A stretch of DNA of 64,000 nucleotides, from contig DASQHX010000010.1 of the NCBI GenBank assembly GCA_035631875.1, positions 62,001 through 126,000 on the forward strand, given 5' to 3'. Shown here one piece after another: positions 34,669 to 43,617 of this stretch. This DNA comes from Nitrosopumilaceae archaeon. Lineage in GTDB: Archaea > Thermoproteota > Nitrososphaeria > Nitrososphaerales > Nitrosopumilaceae. A program made the position numbers and the translations under genes. Positions within the stretch are counted from its first letter, which is position 1; every line of letters starts with the position of its first letter. A model generated the notes under the pieces. The model saw nothing but the letters and a program-made list of their open reading frames with translations. It had not been told where the DNA came from and did not search any database.

Positions 34669-35364
34669 TTGAAGATTCATGGCCCATCTGTTGGAGTAGG
34701 TATAGCTATTACAGGCATAACAGTATTTGTCATATTTATAATAATGGGATCAGGATTTGTCAATTCTGCGGATACAACAAAAACTCAAAGTAATGATAAC
34801 GGAAAATTTCAGATGAGCCTACTCTCAGACAATACGTCACCTATACTTGGATCAAAAGATGCACCTATTACAATGGTGGAGTTTGGGGATTACCAATGTT
34901 TTTACTGTAATCAATTCTATCATACTACAGAACCAGATATTGTGAAAAATTATGTAAATACAGGCAAAGTAAAACTTGTTTTCAAAGATTTGACAATAAT
35001 TGGTCAGGATTCAATAAATGCTGCTCATGCTGCACATTGTGCTCAGGAGAAAGGAAAGTTCTGGGAATATCATGATATGTTGTACAATAATTGGGCGGGG
35101 GAAAATACAGGGTGGGCCTCTTCAAAAAACCTACTGGCATTTGCTACCCAAGTCAATATTACAGCATCTGACTTTAATGCCTGTATGACTGACGCCAGAT
35201 ATATTTCCGTAGTACAAGGTAGCGTATCAGATGCACATACACTAGGATTAACAGGTACCCCTGATTTTTTCATCATAGGGCCTGATAATTCTATAACTAA
35301 AATTGTTGGTGCTCAGCCATATGCTGCATTTGATGATATTTTCAAGTCAAAACTCAAAATATAG
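34669..35364 (+). CDS. Membrane-anchored DsbA-like thioredoxin-fold protein
   Basis: 231 residues from a TTG start. The N-terminal membrane helix (about 8-30) is followed by a thioredoxin fold with CFYC at 77-80 and a cis-Pro loop GTPDFFI. This is the DsbA/thioredoxin_4 type, placed outside the membrane to form or rearrange disulfides. It could serve Cys-containing surface proteins such as the pilins. Confidence 0.88.
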   Translation: MKIHGPSVGVGIAITGITVFVIFIIMGSGFVNSADTTKTQSNDNGKFQMSLLSDNTSPILGSKDAPITMVEFGDYQCFYCNQFYHTTEPDIVKNYVNTGKVKLVFKDLTIIGQDSINAAHAAHCAQEKGKFWEYHDMLYNNWAGENTGWASSKNLLAFATQVNITASDFNACMTDARYISVVQGSVSDAHTLGLTGTPDFFIIGPDNSITKIVGAQPYAAFDDIFKSKLKI

Positions 35365-35468
35365 TACAATTTTTGCATCTGATCTACAAAAGTGAATAAA
35401 AATTATGATTTAGAGGATCAAATTTAACCCTCAAAATCCTTATATTTGTAAGGTCGAAGGTGTAGCTA

Positions 35469-36863
35469 TTGACCGTAGGAATTGATGATATTGCTCTCTA
35501 TATTCCAAGACTGTTTGTAGATGCAAGAGATTTTGCAAAAGCACGAGGAATGGACCCAGACAAGCTCCAGCGCGGGCTAGGCATATCTAAAATGGCCATG
35601 GTGGACACAAACCAGGACCCTGCATGCATGGCGGCAAATGCTTGTTTAAGAATAATGGAGAGAGGCAAGCTGGCTCCAAAGGATGTCGGTAGGCTGTATG
35701 TTGCCACAGAATCATCATTAGATGAATCAAAGGCAATGAATTCATACGTTATTGGCATGCTTGAACAAATCTATGGTGATGATTCTTTTGGCCATTGTGG
35801 CGGAATAGAATGCAAATTTGCATGTGTAAGCGGTTCTTATGCGTTGTATGATAATTCTAATTGGATAAGAGCAGGAGAATCTGGAGGAAAATCTGCAATT
35901 GTTGTTGTTTCCGATATAGCAAAATACGACCTTGGTTCAAGCGGTGAATACACACAGGGTGCAGGAGCAATTGCCATGCTTGTTAATGATAATCCTAGAA
36001 TCATGCAATTTGATCCTAAAGTTACATCCACATCAATTAAAAATGAATACGATTTCTATAGACCATTTGGAAAGGAAACACCAATAGTACATGGACAGTA
36101 TTCGAATCTGCTTTATATGATCCAGGTAAAGAAAGCCTTGATGTCATACAAAGAAAAGGCGCTATCAACAGGATTAATGAAACTAAAAGATGGAGAGACT
36201 ATTTTGGATTATATTGACTTTCTTAACATGCATTTGCCATATAGTAACATGGGAAAGAAAGCGTTATCATATCTCATAAGACATGAATGGAGAAAACTAC
36301 CGCGCTGGAAAAAAATAATTGAAAAAATGGGCATGGAAGAACCAATTCCAAAAGATCCGCGAGGCACTATTGAATCAGTATTGGCAGATTCTGAATTTAT
36401 GGCAAAAGATCACGAGTTTACTAAAAAATTTGCCAAAACAGAAGAATTCCAAGACGTATATGAACAAAAACTTGCTAGTTCACTTATTGCATCACAGATG
36501 ATTGGTAATCTTTACACTGCATCACTTTATCTTGGATTTAGAAGTTGTTTAGAGTTCGAATTCCAAAAAGGCACAGATCTTGAAGGAAAGCGAGTCGGAT
36601 TTGGCTCATACGGTAGTGGAAGTAGTGCTATGGTGTTTAGTGGAGTGATTTTGCCAACGTATAAAGAAATTGTAAAAGATATGAATTTGGAATCAGAGAT
36701 GGGAAATAGAATAAAGCTTTCATTAGAGGAATATGAGGAAATTCATGAAAACAAACGTGGACCAAACGAAAATCTTTTGGATAGTAAAAAAGAATTTGTC
36801 TTAGTCGATGTAGAAAGTAGCCCAGAAATAAAAGGACAGCGTAAATACGTATACAAAGAATAA
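35469..36863 (+). CDS. Hydroxymethylglutaryl-CoA synthase
   Basis: 464 residues from a TTG start; a TTATATTT element lies about 27 nt upstream. Thiolase-like fold with catalytic Glu81 in VATESSLDES and nucleophile region ECKFACVSG (C119). It makes HMG-CoA from acetoacetyl-CoA and acetyl-CoA for mevalonate and isoprenoid lipid synthesis. Unlike many archaea, the thiolase and DUF35 genes are not adjacent but at 19387-20816. Confidence 0.92.
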   Translation: MTVGIDDIALYIPRLFVDARDFAKARGMDPDKLQRGLGISKMAMVDTNQDPACMAANACLRIMERGKLAPKDVGRLYVATESSLDESKAMNSYVIGMLEQIYGDDSFGHCGGIECKFACVSGSYALYDNSNWIRAGESGGKSAIVVVSDIAKYDLGSSGEYTQGAGAIAMLVNDNPRIMQFDPKVTSTSIKNEYDFYRPFGKETPIVHGQYSNLLYMIQVKKALMSYKEKALSTGLMKLKDGETILDYIDFLNMHLPYSNMGKKALSYLIRHEWRKLPRWKKIIEKMGMEEPIPKDPRGTIESVLADSEFMAKDHEFTKKFAKTEEFQDVYEQKLASSLIASQMIGNLYTASLYLGFRSCLEFEFQKGTDLEGKRVGFGSYGSGSSAMVFSGVILPTYKEIVKDMNLESEMGNRIKLSLEEYEEIHENKRGPNENLLDSKKEFVLVDVESSPEIKGQRKYVYKE

Positions 36864-36925
36864 TACAAAGTAGAATCCTGAAAATAACCAAAAAGGATAT
36901 AAAATCAAACATACAAAAATCATCT

Positions 36926-37051
36926 ATGCAAGAACGTTCAATGCCAATTTGTTTTACAACTGATCAGTACAAAAAGATCGAAGAGATTGCAAAACGAAGA
37001 GGAATGCTAGACACAAGTCAACTTATTGAAGAAGTATTAAGTGAAGTTTAA
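36926..37051 (+). CDS. Small ribbon-helix-helix-like protein
   Basis: 41 residues with PICFTTDQYKKIEEIAKRRG followed by SQLIEEVL. A beta strand and two helices match the ribbon-helix-helix (CopG/MetJ-like) DNA-binding outline. Read directly from ATG to TAA. Possible small regulator. Confidence 0.6.
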   Translation: MQERSMPICFTTDQYKKIEEIAKRRGMLDTSQLIEEVLSEV

Positions 37052-37094
37052 AACTACAATATCTTCTTTTTTCATTTTATATTAAAACATAAAA

Positions 37095-37454
37095 TTACAA
37101 TATTGTTTCATTATCCTTTTTCCATGCGGGATATACTATGCACAAAAATTTCAAATCCTCAGAACCAACATTTTCAATATGTTGTTTTGAGCCTGGTGAG
37201 ACAAAAATTGCATCTCCTGCTTCTACACTATTTGACTCGTCATCGATGTGTAACATGCCTCTTCCTTCCAATATGTAATACACTTCTGATGTTTTCATTA
37301 TGTGAGACAGTGTAGATTTTCCGTGAGGTAAATTAACATATGCTAAACTATATCGAATTCTATTTACTACGTGTTGAGGATTAAGTAGGTCATAAATTAT
37401 CGCACCTTCATTTCCAGTAATTTTTTCAGAGTTTTTCTGATTTTTTATTATCAT
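37095..37454 (-). CDS. Cupin-domain protein
   Basis: 119 residues. The double-stranded beta-helix has motif 1 GKSTLSHIMKTSEVYYILEG and motif 2 PGSKQHIENVG. The metal ligands are only partly conserved: one His in motif 1 and one in motif 2. Substrate unknown. Confidence 0.85.
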   Translation of the reverse strand: MIIKNQKNSEKITGNEGAIIYDLLNPQHVVNRIRYSLAYVNLPHGKSTLSHIMKTSEVYYILEGRGMLHIDDESNSVEAGDAIFVSPGSKQHIENVGSEDLKFLCIVYPAWKKDNETIL

Positions 37455-37575
37455 AAATTTATTCTAAATTGTAAAATTAACCAGATATAGGTTTATCAGA
37501 TGATTAAATACATTTTTGCATTAATATTGAAATTTTATTCCTAATGTTTTTTTAACCGATTCTCATAACAAATTT

Positions 37576-37986
37576 ATGGGAATCTTAAATCGTAAGCCTT
37601 CCTTTTGTGCTGTTTGTAAACAAAGTATTACACATAAACACAAACCAAAAAGAGAATGGGATGTGGAAGGACCATTATGCGGAGATTGTTACATTGGTCA
37701 AATGCAAAAATATTATGATCTTAGCGTTAAACAAAAATGTGTTATATGCGGTATAGAAAAAAATATCCCAGATTTATGGGAACCAAAATATTCATGGGAG
37801 ATGAAAGGATTACTCTGTAAAACTTGTTTTGATAAAAAAGATACAGAATACAATAAATCAAAGACATTTTGTGGCAATTGTGGCAAAAAACTGGGAGTCA
37901 TACGATACAATCCAAAACGACAATGGCCACTGCAAGGTCAATTATGTAGGGAATGCTGGGATACTCAAAAGGCAAAGCTAGGTTAA
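37576..37986 (+). CDS. Triple zinc-knuckle repeat protein
   Basis: 136 residues with three tandem copies of about 43 residues. Each has CxxC, then P-(K/R)-x-x-W or similar, then LCxxC: CAVC...LCGDC, CVICG...LCKTC, CGNCG...LCREC. Each repeat is a complete four-Cys zinc site. It is followed after 1 bp by a C2H2 protein, likely one operon. Confidence 0.82.
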   Translation: MGILNRKPSFCAVCKQSITHKHKPKREWDVEGPLCGDCYIGQMQKYYDLSVKQKCVICGIEKNIPDLWEPKYSWEMKGLLCKTCFDKKDTEYNKSKTFCGNCGKKLGVIRYNPKRQWPLQGQLCRECWDTQKAKLG

Positions 37987-37987
37987 G

Positions 37988-38191
37988 ATGCATCTTTTTA
38001 AAAAATTCAAATGTGAAAAATGTCAAAAAAAATTCAAACAATCTGAAGAGTTAATGCAACATGAACAAGTAGTTCATGGAAAAGATATTCCGTATGAATG
38101 TAAGGAATGTCGTCAATCATTTACAAGTATGGAGCAGATGAGAACACATCTACAAAGAAATCATTCTTACAGTGGAAAAAGAGATGTCTAG
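37988..38191 (+). CDS. Two-finger C2H2 zinc finger protein
   Basis: 67 residues with two classical C2H2 fingers: CEKCQKKF...HEQVVH and CKECRQSF...HLQRNH. Such short C2H2 proteins occur in Nitrososphaerota and may bind nucleic acid. It overlaps the convergent Rpo12 gene by 4 bp. Confidence 0.85.
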   Translation: MHLFKKFKCEKCQKKFKQSEELMQHEQVVHGKDIPYECKECRQSFTSMEQMRTHLQRNHSYSGKRDV

Positions 38192-38397
38192 AGAGCTTTT
38201 ACTGTTTTTACAATCGGTGGACGTAGTTTGTTAAAAACACGAAATCCACAAATACATTTTATTTCAGGCAACCTGCTTAATTCAGATTGGCTAACTTGTG
38301 TACCGCATCTTAAGCATGAATAAACTACACTAAAACTTGCTTGTTGTTGTGGTTTTGATTCTGCTTCTTCAACAATTGGAGTTTCTTCAGTTGCCAT
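38188..38397 (-). CDS. rpoP: DNA-directed RNA polymerase subunit P (Rpo12)
   Basis: 69 residues. A C-terminal zinc ribbon (CLRCG...IKCICGFRVFNKLRPP) matches Rpo12/Rpb12. There is an acidic N-terminal extension of about 25 residues. It bridges Rpo3 and the large subunit in the polymerase core. Confidence 0.85.
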   Translation of the reverse strand: MATEETPIVEEAESKPQQQASFSVVYSCLRCGTQVSQSELSRLPEIKCICGFRVFNKLRPPIVKTVKAL

Positions 38398-38439
38398 ACA
38401 TTTTTATCAAATTATCTGTAATTTTAAGGTTTAACAGAA

Positions 38440-38748
38440 TTATTTTAGTGTGAGTTCAATGTAGACATCATTTGGAATTTTTATCCTCATTAATTGTCTA
38501 ATTGCTCTGTCATCAGCTGTAAGATCTATTACACGTCTATGTATCCGCATTTCCCATTTCTCATAAGTATTGGTGCCTTGGCCGCATGGAGATTTACGGG
38601 TTACAACGTTTAATCTTTTTACTGGCAATGGTGTTGGTCCTTTTACTTTGACACCTGTTTTTTCACCAATTCCTTTGATTTCAGTACACACGCCATCAAG
38701 TCTGGGCAAACTGGTGCTTGTTAATTTGATTCGGGCCAGTTGTGTCAA
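38440..38748 (-). CDS. rpsJ: 30S ribosomal protein S10
   Basis: 102 residues with the S10 signature KSPCGQGTNTYEKWEMRIH and the usual length. It lies 8 bp downstream of the EF-1alpha gene, the standard archaeal order. Confidence 0.95.
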   Translation of the reverse strand: MTQLARIKLTSTSLPRLDGVCTEIKGIGEKTGVKVKGPTPLPVKRLNVVTRKSPCGQGTNTYEKWEMRIHRRVIDLTADDRAIRQLMRIKIPNDVYIELTLK

Positions 38749-38756
38749 TCAGACCA

Positions 38757-40061
38757 CTATTTGGTGAATTTTTCAGTAATTTCTTTTACAACGCCAGCTG
38801 CAATTGTTGCACCCATATCTCTGAGTGCAAACCTTCCTAATTCAGGAAAGTCTTGGAAGGTTTCAATTGGTATTGGCCTGACTGGTCTGATTCTCACTAT
38901 TGCAGAATCACCTGCTTTTAGAAACTTTGGATCTTTTTCTTCTTCTGCACCTGTTTGTGGATTAATTTTTGATTCAAATGCAACGATAGTTGCTGCAACT
39001 TGAGCTGTATGTGCATGCATAACTGGTGTATATCCAGGCGCAAGTGCTGTTGGATGATGAATTACAATGATTTGAGCTCTGAATTCTTTTGCAACATTTG
39101 GTGGACTATCTGGGGTTCCAATTACATCTCCTCTTTTGATATCTTTCTTTTCAATACCTCGGAGGTTAAAACCAATGTTGTCACCTGCTTCTGCAGATTC
39201 CATTTGAGTGTGATGAGTTTCAATTGTTTTAATTTCTCCTAGTGCTCCTGATGGCATGACGATAATCTTCATACCTGCTTTAGCAACACCAGTTTCAACA
39301 CGACCTACTGGAACTGTACCTACACCGGTAATGGTATAAACGTCTTGGATTGGAATTCTTAATGATTTGCCAATTGGTTTTTCTGGTAATTTGAAATCAT
39401 CAAAGGTTTCAAGAAGAGTCTTTCCTGTCCACCATTTCATGTTATCTGATTTTTTTACAAGGTTATCTCCCTTCCATCCTGATACTGGTACAACTGGAAC
39501 ATTTTCTAATTTATAGCCTACAGACTTGATCAATTTTTCTGCCTTTTCTTTTGCTACTTTGAATGCTTGTTCAGAATAATTACTATCATCCATCTTGTTA
39601 ATTGCTACAATTAATTGACCCACACCTAGAGTTCTCAAAAGGAAAGCGTGTTCTCTTGCTTGGCCTCCTGGGGCAATTGCAGTATCGGTTTCACCTTCCT
39701 TTGCTGACAGTACTAGAATAGCACAATCTGCTTCAGAAGCACCAGTAATCATGTTTTTAATAAAGTCTCTATGTCCAGGCGCATCAATTAATGTAAAGAA
39801 GTATTTTGGGGTTTCAAATTTTTGAAAAGCTAAATCGATTGTAATACCTCTCTCTCTTTCGTCCTTGATATTGTCCATGACCCATGCATACTTGAAGGTA
39901 TCACCCTTTCCAGTCTTTTCAGATTCTGCAGCATGTGAAGCAATGGTTCGCTCATCAATTAGACCAAGGTCCATTAACATATGTCCCATGGTTGTTGACT
40001 TGCCGTTATCAATGTGACCTGTAACTATCATGTTCAAGTGTGGTTTTTTACTTGCACTCAT
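38757..40061 (-). CDS. tuf: Translation elongation factor EF-1alpha
   Basis: 434 residues. G1 GHIDNGKST at 15-23, G3 DAPGHRDF, G4 NKMD, then the two beta-barrel domains. It delivers aminoacyl-tRNA to the ribosome. It is first gene of the EF-1alpha/S10 operon, with Rpo12 behind. Confidence 0.96.
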   Translation of the reverse strand: MSASKKPHLNMIVTGHIDNGKSTTMGHMLMDLGLIDERTIASHAAESEKTGKGDTFKYAWVMDNIKDERERGITIDLAFQKFETPKYFFTLIDAPGHRDFIKNMITGASEADCAILVLSAKEGETDTAIAPGGQAREHAFLLRTLGVGQLIVAINKMDDSNYSEQAFKVAKEKAEKLIKSVGYKLENVPVVPVSGWKGDNLVKKSDNMKWWTGKTLLETFDDFKLPEKPIGKSLRIPIQDVYTITGVGTVPVGRVETGVAKAGMKIIVMPSGALGEIKTIETHHTQMESAEAGDNIGFNLRGIEKKDIKRGDVIGTPDSPPNVAKEFRAQIIVIHHPTALAPGYTPVMHAHTAQVAATIVAFESKINPQTGAEEEKDPKFLKAGDSAIVRIRPVRPIPIETFQDFPELGRFALRDMGATIAAGVVKEITEKFTK

Positions 40062-40206
40062 AACGAACCCTTCTAGGCATGGGCTTTATTACCATTTCGA
40101 TTTTTTCGGTTTCTTTTCAATAAATTTTGAATAATTTACTGATCGTACCTTTTTGAATTATTATTTTTCACATACTATAAATCAAAGTGATTTCTGACTA
40201 GGATTA

Positions 40207-41535
40207 TTGAAAATCACTGTTACAGTAATCAAAGCTGATGTTGGTGGAATAGGTGGACATACAAGACCAAGTGATGGATTACTAAATGCAGTAAAAAATA
40301 TCGTAAAACCCCAAGTAAGAAATGATGGAAAAGGACTCTTAATTGATCATTACATCGGATATTGTGGTGATGACATACACATTGTTATGACTCATACAAA
40401 AGGAGTTGACAATAGAGAGATTCATCAATTAGCTTGGAAAGCATTTGAGGCTGCAACCCAAGTTGCAAAAAATGAAGGACTGTATGGCGCAGGTCAAGAT
40501 CTTCTAAAAGATTCTTTTTCTGGAAATGTAAAAGGCATGGGACCGGGCGTTGCAGAAATGCAATTTGAGGAAAGACCAAATGAGGCTTTTACAATTTATG
40601 CTGCAGATAAGACAGAGCCTGGCGCATTTAATTATCCATTTTATAGAATGTTTGTAGATACTCTAAGTAACACAGGTTTAATCGTAAACCAAAATCTTGC
40701 AAGAGGTGTTAGGATAACTGTTATGGATGTTGAAAAAGGAAAGACTGCCCAGTTGAACATGTGGGAAGACAAACCTACACTTGAGGCAGCTTTAATGTAT
40801 CCTGGAAGATACGTGGTATCAGCAGTACATACTAAAGATAACCTTCCTATTCTTTCAGCATCAACAGATAGGCTACACAACATTGCAGGAAAATATGTTG
40901 GAAAAGATGATCCTATTTGTATTGTAAGAACGCAAAAAGACTTTCCTGCAACTGAAGAAGCAGGTGCCGCATTTAGTAATCCTCACTATGTAGCTGGCAA
41001 TACCAGAGGCAGTCATCACATGCCATTAATGCCAGTTAAACTAAATTCATCAGCAAGCATCAATTATGCAATACCAATTGTCAGCAGTCTTGTTTTTAGC
41101 ATGCACAACGGCAAACTAGTAGGACCTATTGACGGATTTGGAACAGCAGATTGGGATTACATCAGAACTATCGCGGTAAAACGAGCAATAGCAATGCGAA
41201 GTCAGGGCTTTGTCCATCCTGCTACACTGGTTCCTTCAGAATTAGAATATGCTGAAGGATACAGAGCTAGAATGAGTATACTTTGGAGCAGAATGAGACC
41301 AATACCATCAGGTAATGCTTCAAAACAATTTCAAAAAACAAATCAACCACAACACCCAAAGCAAACCCATCCACAACAAAATAAACCAAATCAATTAAAA
41401 CCACTGCAACACAAGCCAACTCATCCGCAGCACAAACCACAGCATAAACCAGATCAACCAAAACCTGCTCAAACAAAAGAACCTCCAAAATCAAAACCAA
41501 CAGAAAAACCAAAAACTGAAAAACAGACAAAATAA
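40207..41535 (+). CDS. Fructose 1,6-bisphosphate aldolase/phosphatase with Lys/Pro/Gln-rich tail
   Basis: 442 residues from a TTG start about 30 nt after a TATAAAT box. Residues 1-368 are the class V bifunctional enzyme (DVGGIGGHTRPS at the N-terminus, GDDIHIVMTHTKG), which makes fructose-6-phosphate from triose phosphates in archaeal gluconeogenesis. Residues 369-442 are an added low-complexity tail of His, Gln, Lys and Pro with little else. Normal family length is about 365-385, so the tail is an unusual extra. Confidence 0.92.
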   Translation: MKITVTVIKADVGGIGGHTRPSDGLLNAVKNIVKPQVRNDGKGLLIDHYIGYCGDDIHIVMTHTKGVDNREIHQLAWKAFEAATQVAKNEGLYGAGQDLLKDSFSGNVKGMGPGVAEMQFEERPNEAFTIYAADKTEPGAFNYPFYRMFVDTLSNTGLIVNQNLARGVRITVMDVEKGKTAQLNMWEDKPTLEAALMYPGRYVVSAVHTKDNLPILSASTDRLHNIAGKYVGKDDPICIVRTQKDFPATEEAGAAFSNPHYVAGNTRGSHHMPLMPVKLNSSASINYAIPIVSSLVFSMHNGKLVGPIDGFGTADWDYIRTIAVKRAIAMRSQGFVHPATLVPSELEYAEGYRARMSILWSRMRPIPSGNASKQFQKTNQPQHPKQTHPQQNKPNQLKPLQHKPTHPQHKPQHKPDQPKPAQTKEPPKSKPTEKPKTEKQTK

Positions 41536-41596
41536 TAATTCAGTTTGTAAATAATTTACTGTTCATTTTATCAAAATTAGAATTTTATTATACTAT

Positions 41597-42058
41597 GTGA
41601 TAGATATTTTGTTGACTAGAAAGATTCAGATTTTGGTAATAGGACATAATGAAAATGGGTCTACTCCTGAAACTGAAAAAATCGCATATGAGACAGGTCT
41701 AGAAATTGCCAAATCAGGAGCTGTTCTTATCACAGGAGGTCTAGGCGGCGTAATGCATGCAGCATGCCATGGTGCAAAAGATGGAGGGGGACTTACTGTA
41801 GGAATAATACCACAAAACGATCCATCTTTTGCAAACGAATATTGTGACATTATTATTCCAACTGGAATTGGCTTAGCCAGAGATTTTCTTAATGCACTAG
41901 CTGGGGACGGAGTCATCATTGTAGGAGGTGGTTCAGGCACACTTTCTGAAACATGTGCAGCATACATGTACAAAAAACCTATTGCCGCGATAAAAAATAG
42001 CGGCGGAATAGCAGATAGATTTGCAGACCAATACCTTGATCATAGAAAAAATGTATGA
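41597..42058 (+). CDS. TIGR00725/LOG-like Rossmann protein, frameshifted C-terminus
   Basis: 153 residues. GGLGGVMHAACHGAKDGGG and GGGSGTLSE are the nucleotide-binding loops of the LOG-like/TIGR00725 family. The GTG start is given; a TTG at 41612 is better placed relative to a TATTATA element. Translation stops after YLDHRKNV, but the expected end of the family (IVGVNSPKEAVKYILEKI) lies just downstream in another frame (42055-42123). One more A in the A-run at 42045-42052 would join them. Confidence 0.8.
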   Translation: MIDILLTRKIQILVIGHNENGSTPETEKIAYETGLEIAKSGAVLITGGLGGVMHAACHGAKDGGGLTVGIIPQNDPSFANEYCDIIIPTGIGLARDFLNALAGDGVIIVGGGSGTLSETCAAYMYKKPIAAIKNSGGIADRFADQYLDHRKNV

Positions 42059-42123
42059 TAGTTGGGGTAAATTCTCCAAAAGAAGCTGTAAAATATATTT
42101 TAGAAAAAATTAATGCTTCATAG
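42055..42123 (+). pseudogene. Out-of-frame C-terminal piece of the LOG-like gene
   Basis: Reads MIVGVNSPKEAVKYILEKIN then AS and TAG, matching the expected end of the upstream gene. It overlaps the 3' end of the convergent dehydrogenase gene by 14 bp. Either a real one-base deletion or a homopolymer sequencing error. Confidence 0.65.
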
Positions 42124-43252
42124 ATACAAGTAGGGGATCTGGTTCATAAAATTGGCCGTATTTTTTAGCTTGTTCATTTAACGTGGCAACTATGTTTGAG
42201 ATGCCAAGTTCTTTTCCAGTTTCAAAAAGTGGTCTTTTAAGTCCCATCCCAAGTTGTAATGCTTTTTCAATTTCCGGTATATCGCTTGCTTGATTTGTGA
42301 CAAGCCACGCTGCATTGTTTAGCATGTTTGCAACAAGTTCAATTGGATCGAATCTTTTTGCCAACTCTTCTGACAAGGGAATACGCTCATACTTGTCTCC
42401 AGAATATTCATAAAATCCGGAACCAGTTTTTTGTCCTAGTTTTTTATTATCAAAGAGTTCTTGAATTTTAGGATGTGGATTTATTACTTTTTTGTCTCTC
42501 AGATACATCTCAATTGTTGCTTTGTGAATCACATCCAAGCCTGTGAAATCAGCAAGCTCAAAAATTCCCATAGGAAAACCAAGCTTGAATTTCACTGCAG
42601 AATCAATTTCTGTCATGGATGCATGACTTCTATCCATGGCCCATGCTGCTTCGTGTACTAGTGGGATAAATATCCTGTTTACAATAAATCCCGCAACATC
42701 TTTTTTGCATAAAACCGGTTCTTTTGAAACTGATTTCACAAAATTGATTGTTAATTCAACCAATTCTTTTGAAGTTTTTTGTCCTGGGATTACTTCAACT
42801 AGTTTCATAAGTTGAGGAGGATTAAAAAAATGAATTCCGATGAATCTTTCTGGTCTTGTAGTTGTATTTGCTATTTCTGTAATTGGTAGAGTACTAGTAT
42901 TTGATGCAAATACTGTTTTTTTATCTGCTACCTTATCTACCTCAGTGTAGACTTTTTTCTTTAGTTCCATTATTTCTGGAACTGCCTCAATCATCAAGTC
43001 GCAATTTTGTAGTGCTTTTGCAAGATCAACTTCTGGTATGATTCTTGAAAATATCTTATCTGCGTCTTGTTGTGATAGTTTTTGTTTTGATACAAGCTTA
43101 TCAAGACTCCATTTTATTTTCTCCATTGCTTTATCCAAAAATTGTTTTTCTACGTCTCTAAGGATGACATTATATCCTGACATGGCGGAAACTTGGGCAA
43201 TGCCATGCCCCATAATACCAGAACCTAATATTGTGATATTTTTTATTTCCAT
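42110..43252 (-). CDS. 3-hydroxyacyl-CoA dehydrogenase
   Basis: 380 residues. Rossmann GSGIMGHGIA at 10-19, catalytic His in the GIHFFNPP segment, and the C-terminal dimer domain duplicated once (HAD_N, HAD, second HAD). It oxidises 3-hydroxyacyl-CoA with NAD. In Nitrososphaerota such an enzyme can serve the 3-hydroxypropionate/4-hydroxybutyrate cycle or fatty acid breakdown; the sequence alone does not decide. Confidence 0.92.
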   Translation of the reverse strand: MEIKNITILGSGIMGHGIAQVSAMSGYNVILRDVEKQFLDKAMEKIKWSLDKLVSKQKLSQQDADKIFSRIIPEVDLAKALQNCDLMIEAVPEIMELKKKVYTEVDKVADKKTVFASNTSTLPITEIANTTTRPERFIGIHFFNPPQLMKLVEVIPGQKTSKELVELTINFVKSVSKEPVLCKKDVAGFIVNRIFIPLVHEAAWAMDRSHASMTEIDSAVKFKLGFPMGIFELADFTGLDVIHKATIEMYLRDKKVINPHPKIQELFDNKKLGQKTGSGFYEYSGDKYERIPLSEELAKRFDPIELVANMLNNAAWLVTNQASDIPEIEKALQLGMGLKRPLFETGKELGISNIVATLNEQAKKYGQFYEPDPLLVSMKH

Positions 43253-43330
43253 TAAAAAATGAATTATTAGATCCCTTTCTAAGTTATTCGGTCTCTGAGA
43301 TTTTAATTATATCACATATCAAGAGATCAA

Positions 43331-43585
43331 CTATAAACCATCTATGATTGATTTTAAATGAGCAGGCAAATCTGGAAGTTCTCCTGTATGACTAACGTTG
43401 TTTTGCAAAACATCAGGTCCTATCCTGCGAACCTTCTGAGTTCCAATCAGTGTATCAATGCCTCTCTCTATGTCTTTGAGTGGCAAAATATTTTCGAGTT
43501 TTCCAATCAAAATGTTTTCAATTTCATACTTGTTTATGGCATATTGAAGTAAAATTAGTCGATCATTTAACGAAAGATTTTCCAT
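43331..43585 (-). CDS. Small hypothetical protein
   Basis: 84 residues, helical, with the pattern ENLSLNDRLILLQYAINKY and a later LPLKDIERGIDTLIG. No family recognised. It lies divergent to the nuclease-like gene at 43618. Confidence 0.7.
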   Translation of the reverse strand: MENLSLNDRLILLQYAINKYEIENILIGKLENILPLKDIERGIDTLIGTQKVRRIGPDVLQNNVSHTGELPDLPAHLKSIIDGL

Positions 43586-43617
43586 TTAGTTAGAATCCAT
43601 GTGTACAATAAAAAAGG

